Of a DNA stretch of 64,000 nt, positions 44,750 through 51,913 are shown piece by piece. The notes below the pieces were generated by a model that saw only the letters and a program-made list of their open reading frames with translations, was not told the origin of the DNA and did not search any database. The first letter of the stretch is position 1. Every line of letters begins with the position of its first letter. A program made the translations under genes and the position numbers. The stretch is from Verrucomicrobiales bacterium (GTDB taxonomy: Bacteria > Verrucomicrobiota > Verrucomicrobiia > Verrucomicrobiales > DEV007), in contig PAAG01000045.1 in the NCBI GenBank assembly GCA_002698785.1, positions 1-64,000 on the forward strand, read 5' to 3'.

Positions 44750-44818
44750 AGACGGGTTGCAATTTCAGGAGGCTACCTCAGAATCTGTTCACCATTTTCA
44801 AAAAAGAAGACCTTGTTT

Positions 44819-45946
44819 ATGACTATTTTGCGACACAAACGGCACCAGTGTCATCAGATTAGATTGGCAGTGATCGTTTCCGTTTTCTTTAGCATGTTGT
44901 GGCCGATTTTACCGGACACTTCTTGGGCGGGAACGTCCCGTGACAAAAGAGTGACTAAGAAACTGAAAAAGGAGAATCGGAAACTGAAAAGACAGATTCG
45001 GGTCCTGCGAAGCAATATTCAAAGTCTCAACTCACAATTGTCCGAAGCCATAGACAACTGCTCCAACGGGAGAGTTGAAATCGAGATGGTGACGGTAGGA
45101 AATGCAGGAAATTCAGCCGACTCGACATCATATGGCGCAGTTTCTTACCAGTTCCAGATTGGAAAATATGAAGTCACACTCGGACAGTACGTGGCGTTTT
45201 TGAATGCAGTAGCGACCACAGACACATATGGTCTCTACAACCCCGCAATGGCTACGGATCTGAACGTGGCGGGAATTCAACGGTCGGGAACGATAGGAAG
45301 CTACGAGTATTCCGCCATTGGAAATTCAAGCCGACCTGTGACGTATGTAAGTTGGTTTGATGCTGCTCGGTTCTGCAACTGGTTGCACAATGGGCAACCC
45401 AAAGGGCTTCAGGATTTGACCACAACAGAAGACGGAGCTTATTTTTTGAATGGTGCTACAAGTGGGGCCTTGGCGATAGATAGGGAGAACGACGCCAAAT
45501 ATTTCATTCCTAGCGAAGACGAATGGTATAAGGCGGCTTACTATCATCCGCAGGGAGTGGGCGGACCTTCTGGAGATTATTGGCTATTTCCAACGAAAAG
45601 TAATTCCGCTCCAGAAAATACGATTGGGCCGCTTCCATTGACAAATCAGGCAAATATCAAGACGGCGGGTGGGGTTCACTCGGTAACACAGAGTGCAAGT
45701 TTCAGTTCTACGCAGAATTACCTTACGAATGTTGGTTCATATGGTGGCAGCCCAAGTTTCTATGGCACTTTTGATCAAGCCGGAAATGCTTTGGAATGGA
45801 ATGAGGCGGTAGTCGCCACGGACAAACGGGGTATAAGGGGGAGTTGTTGGAACAATGACGAGGAAGATGCACGTTCCACATTCCGATGGCGAGGCGTTCC
45901 CGAGGATGAAAGTGATACAGTTGGCTTCCGAGTTGGTAGTCCGTAG
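44819..45946 (+). CDS. Exported SUMF1/FGE-fold protein with N-terminal coiled coil
   Basis: A 375-residue protein. The N-terminal signal or anchor region (about 15-38) is followed by a Lys-rich coiled coil (about 43-80: TKKLKKENRKLKRQIRVLRSN) and a SUMF1 domain to the end. Family blocks: VEIEMVTVGNAGN, FQIGKYEVTLGQYVAFLNAVA, RPVTYVSWFDAARFCNWLHNG, YFIPSEDEWYKAAYY, DQAGNALEWNEAV, RGSCWNNDEEDARSTFRWR and VGFRVGSP. The Cys pair that forms formylglycine in true FGE (GGSxxC....C) is absent; only one displaced Cys lies there. It therefore probably uses the fold for binding. It is the first of two such genes in the element. Confidence 0.85.
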   Translation: MTILRHKRHQCHQIRLAVIVSVFFSMLWPILPDTSWAGTSRDKRVTKKLKKENRKLKRQIRVLRSNIQSLNSQLSEAIDNCSNGRVEIEMVTVGNAGNSADSTSYGAVSYQFQIGKYEVTLGQYVAFLNAVATTDTYGLYNPAMATDLNVAGIQRSGTIGSYEYSAIGNSSRPVTYVSWFDAARFCNWLHNGQPKGLQDLTTTEDGAYFLNGATSGALAIDRENDAKYFIPSEDEWYKAAYYHPQGVGGPSGDYWLFPTKSNSAPENTIGPLPLTNQANIKTAGGVHSVTQSASFSSTQNYLTNVGSYGGSPSFYGTFDQAGNALEWNEAVVATDKRGIRGSCWNNDEEDARSTFRWRGVPEDESDTVGFRVGSP

Positions 45947-46002
45947 AAGTCGGCTTTCGCGCTTGAACTGCGATTGAAGAGAAAGTGCTGAATCACGGTA
46001 AA

Positions 46003-47292
46003 ATGAATTTGAAAATGAAATTTCGAACACTAATCGTACCGTTTGCCCTCTGGTTTTCGCTTGTGTCTGCAACCGAACCGCCGGAACTGGACAAATTACG
46101 GAAAGATTTGGAGAAAGAATTGTCCGATCTCAATGAGCCGATAGCACGGCTACAAGAGACTTATTCCAATTACCTTGAGAAGCAGGGAGAAGAGTTCCGG
46201 AAGAATGGCGACTTAGAATCTTTTATAGTCGTTGAGAAGGAGATTGATCAATTCCGCAGCGGTGGTGTCGATGTTTCGTCTGTGCCTCAGATCCTTCGCT
46301 TGCAAAAAATCTACAGGGAGCGAGCGGAAAACCTTGAAGCCAGCCACGCTGAAAAGGCTCGGCCCGTGATAGAGAAATTTAGAAAAAGGGCTGAGGAATT
46401 GGCAACTCAATGGACTCGCATTGACCGGATAGAGGATGCTAAGAAAGCCCGCCTAGAGGCGCAAAGGTTGGACAAGTTGGCGGGTGGCTCATCGAACGTC
46501 GTAGCGGTTGTAAAGCAATCGAAAAGCGTTCCGATTCAAGATGGGATCGCGGGTGATGAAGCCGGAGACGAAATGAGAAACAGTCTTGGTATGACGCTCT
46601 GCTGGATTCCTGCGGGTCGGTTTACGATGGGCAGTCCTGAAACGGAAGAAGGTCGAGATCCTGCTCTTGAAAAGCAAGTTGAAGTGGAGCTACCGAGAGG
46701 TTTTTGGATGGGGAAGTTCGAGGTGACGCAGGAAGAATTTCATGACATCTTCGATAGCTATTCGAGCCATTGGTCGAGATTCGGTGCGACTTTGCCAGCC
46801 GACCAAGTTACATGGAATAAAGCCGCCGAATTCTGTGAAACGCTTACTATTATTGAGCGCGAAATGAAGAAAATCGGAGAGCATTGGAAATACGATTTGC
46901 CCACTGAGGCCGAGTGGGAATATGCTTGCAGGGCGGGCAGTGCTGGTCCCTTCTATGATGAGATCGAAGAAATTGCTTGGTTTCAAGGCAACGAAGGTCC
47001 GAGGGGAAATCATGCAATGACCCATCCCGTGGGCGAGAAGAAAGAGAATGAGTGGGGGCTTCATGACATGCACGGAAATGTTTCTGAATGGTGTTCCGAT
47101 TGGTTCAAAAACGACTCTTTGGAAGGTGGTGTAGCTCCCGAGGGGGCAGACAGTGGAACTAGCAAGGTTCGACGCGGCGGCGCATGGAGCAGACCCGCAG
47201 TCGAATGTCGTGCTGCTTACCGTCACAGCTTCCCCCCAACGACTGAAAGCAACGGGACCGGATTTCGTATTGTACTTCGCCGGATTGATTAG
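46003..47292 (+). CDS. Exported SUMF1/FGE-fold protein with long coiled coil
   Basis: From the ATG at 46003 (or 46015) the product is about 429 residues. It has a signal peptide (cleavage near VSA-TEPPE), then a helical coiled coil of about 130 residues (DKLRKDLEKELSDLNEPIARLQ to EDAKKARLEAQRLDKLAGG). A complete SUMF1-fold domain follows: MRNSLGMTLCWIPAGRFTMGSPETEEGRD, FWMGKFEVTQEEF, YDLPTEAEWEYACRAGS, GLHDMHGNVSEWCSDWF, RRGGAW, GFRIVL. Of the two FGE active-site cysteines only the second is present (GGAWSRPAVEC). The coiled coil plus exported SUMF1 domain suggests a surface fibre-like or receptor-like protein. Confidence 0.87.
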   Translation: MNLKMKFRTLIVPFALWFSLVSATEPPELDKLRKDLEKELSDLNEPIARLQETYSNYLEKQGEEFRKNGDLESFIVVEKEIDQFRSGGVDVSSVPQILRLQKIYRERAENLEASHAEKARPVIEKFRKRAEELATQWTRIDRIEDAKKARLEAQRLDKLAGGSSNVVAVVKQSKSVPIQDGIAGDEAGDEMRNSLGMTLCWIPAGRFTMGSPETEEGRDPALEKQVEVELPRGFWMGKFEVTQEEFHDIFDSYSSHWSRFGATLPADQVTWNKAAEFCETLTIIEREMKKIGEHWKYDLPTEAEWEYACRAGSAGPFYDEIEEIAWFQGNEGPRGNHAMTHPVGEKKENEWGLHDMHGNVSEWCSDWFKNDSLEGGVAPEGADSGTSKVRRGGAWSRPAVECRAAYRHSFPPTTESNGTGFRIVLRRID

Positions 47293-47461
47293 TAATCAAT
47301 CGCAGCAGGTTTTGTGCTGTTTTCAAAATCGTTCCTTTTTCTAATGAAAACTGAGGACGTTCCGAATCGGCTGGAACCCTTATGTTCCCGTTTACAAAAA
47401 CCTGTGTCCAAAAGGTTATCTCTGCTTGACTTTGGTCATACGTTATTGTAACATCTGAATC

Positions 47462-48034
47462 GTGAAAATTGGCTACGCTCGCGTTTCTACTCAGGACCAA
47501 AACAATGCTGCTCAGATTGACGCACTGAAGGCGGCTGGATGTGAACAAATATTTCAGGAGAAGGAGTCAGGGGGGCGATGGGATCGCCCGCAGCTTCACA
47601 AAGCATTAGAAATGATGCGGAAGGGTGATGAGCTAGTTGTTTACAAGTTGGATCGTCTCTCTCGTTCTTTGCGAGACTTGATTCTGCTGCTGGAGAAGTT
47701 GGATGAGCGTGGAGCCGCCTTTAGATCCTTATCGGAATCAATCGAAACGAAATCCGCAGCGGGGAAGATGTTATTCAGCGTGCTTGGAGCTTTCGCACAA
47801 TTTGAGAGAGAACTGGTCAGCGAGCGAACGAAGAACGGTTTGGCGAATGCCAAATCAAGAGGTGCAAGCCTTGGTCGTCCCCAAAAACTCTCGAAAGCCC
47901 AAAGGGAGGCAATGGTCGAAATGGTCAAAACGGGGGAGAAGACCGGCAATCAGATCGCGGAAATCTTCAATGTATCGAACGCCTATGTCTCACGATTGAA
48001 ACGAACTCTCGATTTGCAGGTCGTGGCTGCGTAA
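47462..48034 (+). CDS. Serine recombinase (resolvase/invertase)
   Basis: A 190-residue recombinase with a GTG start. The catalytic domain begins MKIGYARVSTQDQN (nucleophile Ser9 next to Arg8), continues with VVYKLDRLSRSLRDLI (the YKLDRLSRS motif) and AQFERELVSERTKNGLA, and ends with an HTH (TGNQIAEIFNVSNAYVSRLKRTL). The length is that of Tn3-type resolvases and DNA invertases. In this element it may resolve dimers or invert a segment; I found no flanking inverted repeats by eye. It is a second recombinase besides the tyrosine integrase. Confidence 0.92.
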   Translation: MKIGYARVSTQDQNNAAQIDALKAAGCEQIFQEKESGGRWDRPQLHKALEMMRKGDELVVYKLDRLSRSLRDLILLLEKLDERGAAFRSLSESIETKSAAGKMLFSVLGAFAQFERELVSERTKNGLANAKSRGASLGRPQKLSKAQREAMVEMVKTGEKTGNQIAEIFNVSNAYVSRLKRTLDLQVVAA

Positions 48035-48191
48035 GGTCCAAGTTCCTTTGATTTGCAGATCAGAATCCGTTGGGTTGATCGCCGCGATGAAAAGCTCCTG
48101 ATGCAATCCTGACGGCCATACCTTCTATATTTTCGTGAACTTTTTTCTGTTATGTTGAGGGGAACTTGGCTTGAGATTAGCCTAGCAATTT

Positions 48192-49178
48192 ATGAACCTT
48201 CTATCCTCACAAGGACTTCCATTGTTTCTCTACGCCGCAATTTGGATTTCGATTTTGTCGGAAGCATATGTTCTGATAAGGAAAGCAAATTCAGAGGGAA
48301 GTGAAAATTCCCCGCCTCCCACAGTGGTCTTCATTCTTGTTGGATCGCTCTTGTTGTCAGTTGGAATTTTTGTTGTCGGACCATTTGCAACACACTTTTT
48401 TAGATTTTCATCGATCTACTTTGCAATTCTTCTCCTGCTAACAGTCTCATTCCAAGCTCTCACGTTGTATCGCGGGACAAAGCGGAAAGCGTTGCGAGCA
48501 GCAGTTGTTCTCGTCTCTTTGGGAGCACTGCTTCAGTTTTTTCATTTCACCCACGATCGAATCATCTGCATTTTTGAAACTCGTAAAGGTACGGCGTCAT
48601 TTGATCTGGTGGATGTGAATGGAATAGCGATTCAGGAGTTGTCCTTCAAAAAAGGACCTTTCGAAATATCCAAAGTGGCAGAGGATCTATTCGATAGCTT
48701 GTCGGAAAAAGTTGAAAATGACGAGACCACAGAAGCAGATCGTATCTCAGCGGTTGCAGGATTGGATAGCGCTCTTGAAAGACTAATGGGCACGGAGGCT
48801 TTTCGGAATGAATCCGATGACGGAAAGATTGCCGCGATTTTCCTCTTGGCTCAAAAATTCGTTTCTGAGCGAAATGTCTCGCGAGAACACTGGCGGCAAA
48901 TGGTCAGCTTGTCTCAAGCCTTTGCAAAATTCTCAACCGATAAAAGAAGTACTGAGTTAAGGGAGAATTCGGCATCGGGTTGGTCCAAGTCAAAATACGG
49001 AAGCGATTACGAAAACTTGTATCTCTTGTGGAAATCGTTTCCTGCAACGAAATCCAACATTGCAGCGCTTAATCGTATCGCAGGAGTTCGCGGTTCCAGC
49101 ATCGTTAGAACTCAACCCTTCTATGTGGAGCCGGCTGGAATCACTGGAGGTTGGCGAATTAGGCCAAGATTTGATTGA
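48192..49178 (+). CDS. Membrane protein with soluble C-terminal domain
   Basis: A 328-residue protein. Four hydrophobic segments occupy the first 125 residues (LFLYAAIWISILSEAYVLI, TVVFILVGSLLLSVGIFVV, SIYFAILLLLTVSFQALTLY, AAVVLVSLGALLQFF). About 200 polar residues follow, with helices such as ISKVAEDLFDSLSEKVENDE and KIAAIFLLAQKFVSERNVS. No family recognised. It lies in the right part of the tRNA-Leu element and is followed 39 bp later by another small membrane protein; the two may work together. Confidence 0.65.
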   Translation: MNLLSSQGLPLFLYAAIWISILSEAYVLIRKANSEGSENSPPPTVVFILVGSLLLSVGIFVVGPFATHFFRFSSIYFAILLLLTVSFQALTLYRGTKRKALRAAVVLVSLGALLQFFHFTHDRIICIFETRKGTASFDLVDVNGIAIQELSFKKGPFEISKVAEDLFDSLSEKVENDETTEADRISAVAGLDSALERLMGTEAFRNESDDGKIAAIFLLAQKFVSERNVSREHWRQMVSLSQAFAKFSTDKRSTELRENSASGWSKSKYGSDYENLYLLWKSFPATKSNIAALNRIAGVRGSSIVRTQPFYVEPAGITGGWRIRPRFD

Positions 49179-49217
49179 GGCTGAGAGGTTTGAAATGAGC
49201 CTCCCTTTCTTCAGGAA

Positions 49218-49745
49218 ATGAAAACCAAAAAGGAACTTCGAGACTTGGAGCGGATGCGATTTTACCTGCCCAAGAGAGACAATGGGTTCTTCAAAGGTGT
49301 CGTGTTTTTAGCAGCACTCAGTGGAATTGGTCATCTGATTTGGTTGTTGACCACCGACTTCGATGACATTTATGGGGTGGACTCTGGAGAGAGCAAGAGT
49401 TATGTGATTCTGACGTTCTTGTCGTGTTTAGCGGTTGTTGTTGTGGGTGTTTACAAAATCTTCGATAACAACTCAAAAAGGAGGGCAAAGATTTCAATGG
49501 CCGATTCTTACCTTCTAAGGACTCAAAATATATGCGAATGTCCATTCGCGCTGACATGCTTGTCAGGTCATCAATTCAGGGAGGAAAAGCTCGTGTGTTG
49601 GTGCTTCGACCTTGAGGATGCGCTCAATGCTCAGAAAATAGTCCGGAACGCATACTCCGAAGAAGGCGAGAGTTGCCTGATTGGTGCTCAGATTTATGAC
49701 GAAAAGGGCAGGAAGTGTCTGGACTCCGAAGGTAGGCCATTTTAG
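49218..49745 (+). CDS. Two-helix membrane protein with cysteine-containing C-terminal domain
   Basis: A 175-residue protein with membrane helices near 25-45 (FFKGVVFLAALSGIGHLIWLL) and 62-80 (YVILTFLSCLAVVVVGVYKIF). A cytoplasmic or periplasmic domain follows with several cysteines (NICECPFALTCLSGH, LVCWCFDLEDALNAQKIV), ending with YDEKGRKCLDSEGRPF. The C-terminal pattern is like small domains that describe a DNA or protein modification, but no family is certain. The reading frame stays open after the TAG stop for another 55 codons (described separately). It is the last clear gene before the right attachment repeat. Confidence 0.6.
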   Translation: MKTKKELRDLERMRFYLPKRDNGFFKGVVFLAALSGIGHLIWLLTTDFDDIYGVDSGESKSYVILTFLSCLAVVVVGVYKIFDNNSKRRAKISMADSYLLRTQNICECPFALTCLSGHQFREEKLVCWCFDLEDALNAQKIVRNAYSEEGESCLIGAQIYDEKGRKCLDSEGRPF

Positions 49746-49913
49746 AAAAAGCGTGGCGGATGTGATGTCGCAGAGCATGGTCTTGAACTTCAAAAGGCGC
49801 ATAAGAAAGCTCCAAGCGAAGCCATGAAAGAGGTGGCCAAATCAGGGAACGAAACCAATATTCGGATTGCTGCCTTTGCTGCCGTTTCCCACTTCATTCG
49901 GGTGCAGTTATAA
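49746..49913 (+). pseudogene. Open in-frame extension after the stop; probable gene remnant
   Basis: Directly after the TAG at 49743-49745 the same frame continues for 55 codons to TAA at 49911-49913, encoding KKRGGCDVAEHGLELQKAHK, then KAPSEAMKEVAKSGNETNIR and IAAFAAVSHFIRVQL. The segment is clean and helical, and has an ATG at 49824. It may be the tail of a deleted gene, a small independent gene, or a readthrough extension. The helix pattern recalls short segments of phage small terminase proteins, but this is not firm. Confidence 0.35.
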
Positions 49914-50080
49914 AAATTGCGGTGCGACTTCTCCTTTTATAATGGCACCAAATTGCACTTGTCAGAAGGTTCTCATTTCTTAGGATCAAGTGCCTTTGGT
50001 GTGCAGGTTCGAGTCCTGTCCCCGGTATTTCTTTCGGATTTGGCTCGCGATTCCTAACGCTATTACCTTAAGTTTCCGAG
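49914..50080. other. Non-coding junction: right end of the element and sufU upstream region
   Basis: Together with 49746-49913 this makes about 335 bp without an intact gene. It contains the right attachment repeat at 49979-50034 and then 46 bp leading to the sufU start. No other feature is seen. Confidence 0.6.
49979..50034 (+). repeat. attR: displaced 3' half of tRNA-Leu
   Basis: Repeats the tRNA-Leu 3' half from the anticodon loop: cttaggatcaagtgcc (49979-49994), ttt, the 23-base T-arm block (49998-50020), C, then ccggtatttcttt (50022-50034). Joined to the left half at 38762-38793 it would give a tRNA-Leu whose acceptor position 6-67 is a G-C pair, better than the present G-U. This copy is therefore probably the original chromosomal 3' end. 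Confidence 0.88.
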
Positions 50081-50512
50081 ATGGAAAATCTGACGGAATT
50101 GTACACTGAAATCATTCTGGACCACGGAAGGAATCCACGAAACGAAGGCGAGATTTTCCAATGCCGGTTTCAGGCCGAAGGTTTCAATCCTCTGTGTGGT
50201 GACCGAATCACAATTTTCGTTCGGCAAAAGTTAGAGTCGCTGGATGAAGTAGGGTTTTCATCGGACAGCTGCCTCATTTCGCGAGCTTCTGCGTCTCTTA
50301 TGACTCAATTGCTCGCCGGGAACTCAATGGAAGAAGCGGAAGATTACTGCCGCGTTTTCACCGAAATCATGAGGGGTGAGCGTGATGATAATCTGGAGGG
50401 GCACGGAGTGGCCGATTTGTTGGGGATTCGAAAATTCCCCACTCGGATAAAATGTGTCACTCTTCCGTGGCTTACCTTCCTGGCCGCGTTGAAGGATTCG
50501 ATTCCGATCTAG
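50081..50512 (+). CDS. sufU: SufU-type iron-sulfur cluster scaffold/assembly protein
   Basis: A 143-residue NifU-N/SufU protein. The three zinc/cluster cysteines are in place: C39 in N-P-L-C-G-D (with D41), C64 in DSCLISRASASLM, and C125 in RIKCVTLPW. The insert typical of the SufU subgroup is present between the second and third. In SUF systems SufU accepts sulfur from the cysteine desulfurase SufS. SufS and SufBCD are not in the window. An IscA-type protein lies at 63.3 kb. Two hairpins follow the gene, probably its terminator. It is the first chromosomal gene to the right of the tRNA-Leu element. Confidence 0.9.
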   Translation: MENLTELYTEIILDHGRNPRNEGEIFQCRFQAEGFNPLCGDRITIFVRQKLESLDEVGFSSDSCLISRASASLMTQLLAGNSMEEAEDYCRVFTEIMRGERDDNLEGHGVADLLGIRKFPTRIKCVTLPWLTFLAALKDSIPI

Positions 50513-50526
50513 TTGAGTCGGAAAAA

Positions 50527-50569
50527 GAAGCTCGCCAGATCCCAGGTAATCTCCTGGCTGACGAGCTTC
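50527..50569. terminator. Hairpin downstream of sufU
   Basis: The arms gaagctcg (50527-50534) and cgagcttc (50562-50569) pair perfectly, with an inner stem ccagg/cctgg (50542-50546, 50553-50557). It lies 15 bp after the sufU stop, preceded by an A-run, and before the end of the convergent DUF4126 gene, so it likely terminates both. Confidence 0.65.
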
Positions 50570-50590
50570 GTGGCTCAGAACCACATCTGT

Positions 50591-50618
50591 GGGAGCAGGT
50601 TTCTCCAAACCTGCTTCC
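50591..50618. terminator. Second hairpin between sufU and the DUF4126 gene
   Basis: The 8-bp arms gcaggttt (50595-50602) and aaacctgc (50607-50614) pair perfectly around a ctcc loop, extended on both sides by imperfect G/C pairs. It stands 18 bp before the end of the convergent open frame, completing a two-hairpin bidirectional terminator. Confidence 0.6.
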
Positions 50619-50635
50619 GGCAGTAGAGTCGGGGG

Positions 50636-50841
50636 TTAAGCGATCGCGCCCTCTTCAGGTTCCAGGACTTCGCTTTCGGCCATAAGTAATCGATCAGAAG
50701 GAAGGTCTCCCAGGTTGTCTCGTCGTAGAATCAGCTCCTCTACAACACGATTGGCAAGTTCCCTGTGTCCAGCAGGGAGGCGGAGGACGAGCTTTCGCTT
50801 CCCTTCCAAGTCATACAGCACAACATCTTCTCCGAAAAAAA
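50636..50841 (-). pseudogene. Frame-displaced C-terminal part of the DUF4126 gene
   Basis: This frame continues the DUF4126 protein after a run of seven T (minus strand) at 50841-50835. Removing one T joins EITQEPRFF to GEDVVLYDLEGKRKLVLRLPAGHRELANRVVEELILRR and on to EPEEGAIA, a coherent soluble domain. As written, the main frame instead ends ten residues later. Either the base sequence has an extra T, or the gene is switched by slippage. Confidence 0.6.
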
Positions 50842-51728
50842 CGAGGCTCCTGTGTAATCTCCAAGTCACTCAGCGAAAGCTTGGCGTGATAGAAGCGCCA
50901 CATTTTCCTACCGATGAAGTGAAGATACCCAGTGGTCTGGTTTTCGCAGATTAGCCTGCCGAATGTCATCGTGGTAAAGCCGGGAAAGCGCTTGCACTTT
51001 CCTACCAAAACCTTTGTCGACCAGGTAGGATCAGCTTTTCTCCCGCCTAGTATCGTTCCAAGATATTGGTCTTCATCCGAGGATAGCCCTGCATACATGA
51101 GACCTTCTCGGTCTGGGCGTGAGACCAGGGAAAGTGCCTTATAACGTAGCATCCAGAAGAATGCGCGGATTCGGCGGAACAATTTTGGAGTGAGATAGAG
51201 AGACACGCCGAGGAAGAGGATACAGAAGATGGCGGCAAGGATCGGGTTCACGCTCATCAGTGCGAGACCACCCAGCACAGCTATGTCTTCTGTAACGCTC
51301 GCGGCGATATTGGTGACGGGCTCGGGAGATGCATTCAGGGCAAGACGTGTTCCCGACTTGAAGCTGTGGGCTACTAAAGTAGTTCCACCGGCCAGGAGAG
51401 CAACGATCACGTCGAAAGCTGGTTCGGTGGGGCCTAATGTGTGGATGGCGAGCAATGCACCCCCGACGGGTCTGACCAGCGTATGAATCGAATCCCAAAG
51501 GGAATCGACCCACGGTACTTTGTCAGAGAAAAATTCGAGGCAGAAAAATACTCCGGCGGCTGTCATTACGGCGGGGTCACCGAGAACAAGAAGGTCAGGA
51601 TAGGTGGACGAGACATCTACCCAGCCTTGGTTTATCGCTAGACCTGTGACGAAGACAACAAGATAAAGATTGAGACCCGCTAGGGTAGCGAATCCCAGGG
51701 CGACGCATAGTGTTTCAAGTATTTCCAT
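50811..51728 (-). CDS. DUF4126 membrane protein, apparently frameshifted near its end
   Basis: A 305-residue product in the main frame. About five membrane segments lie in the first 190 residues: LCVALGFATLAGLNLYLVVFVTGLAIN, a long loop VPWVDSLWDSIHTLVRPVGGALLAI, and HSFKSGTRLALNASPEPVTNIAASVTEDIAVLGGLALM. The D-x-x-x-D-x-I-H-T-x-x-R-P and SKSGTR-type blocks are typical of DUF4126. A cytoplasmic domain follows and is cut off after EITQEPRFF by a frame change; the rest is in another frame (50636-50841). The biochemical role of DUF4126 is unknown. Confidence 0.8.
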   Translation of the reverse strand: MEILETLCVALGFATLAGLNLYLVVFVTGLAINQGWVDVSSTYPDLLVLGDPAVMTAAGVFFCLEFFSDKVPWVDSLWDSIHTLVRPVGGALLAIHTLGPTEPAFDVIVALLAGGTTLVAHSFKSGTRLALNASPEPVTNIAASVTEDIAVLGGLALMSVNPILAAIFCILFLGVSLYLTPKLFRRIRAFFWMLRYKALSLVSRPDREGLMYAGLSSDEDQYLGTILGGRKADPTWSTKVLVGKCKRFPGFTTMTFGRLICENQTTGYLHFIGRKMWRFYHAKLSLSDLEITQEPRFFRRRCCAV

Positions 51729-51796
51729 GGGATGAAGGAGTGATATTGCGAGAGTTATGGACGCTCCTACAACAACACGGAAAGGAGTATCCTCCC

Positions 51797-51823
51797 ATTA
51801 CAAACGGTTGAGCGGTTTGTAAT
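51797..51823. promoter_or_regulatory. Inverted repeat attacaaac/gtttgtaat upstream of the sulfatase gene
   Basis: The 9-bp arms attacaaac (51797-51805) and gtttgtaat (51815-51823) pair perfectly around nine bases, in the 185-bp gap between the divergent DUF4126 and sulfatase genes. The centre-to-centre distance of about two turns suits an operator for a dimeric repressor or activator. Confidence 0.45.
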
Positions 51824-51913
51824 CGCAGGTCTTTTTCACGATTGGGCACCTGAATCAGTGATACCCAGCGATTTGTGTCTTGATTTCCATAGCCTGGTCG
51901 GAAGAGTGAGCTA

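Larger units (their letters stand above)
38794..49978. mobile_element. 11.2-kb element integrated in tRNA-Leu
   Basis: Bounded by a direct repeat of the tRNA-Leu 3' half: left copy 38794-38850, right copy 49979-50034. Cargo in order: tyrosine integrase and double-HTH protein (minus strand), an AT-rich non-coding region, a small gene and a probable replication gene, an XRE regulator, membrane and exported proteins, two SUMF1-like proteins, a serine recombinase, and two more membrane proteins. No phage structural or type IV secretion genes were recognised. It fits an integrative mobilisable element or phage satellite. Confidence 0.88.

Noticed and set aside
44819-47292. Diversity-generating retroelement with SUMF1/C-type-lectin targets
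   Set aside because: No reverse transcriptase and no template/variable repeat pair were seen in the window.
38794-49978. Complete prophage or conjugative element
   Set aside because: No terminase, capsid, portal, tail, relaxase or type IV secretion genes could be recognised.
49979-50034. Second tRNA gene
   Set aside because: Only the 3' half from the anticodon loop is present; there is no acceptor 5' strand or D arm. It is an attachment repeat.
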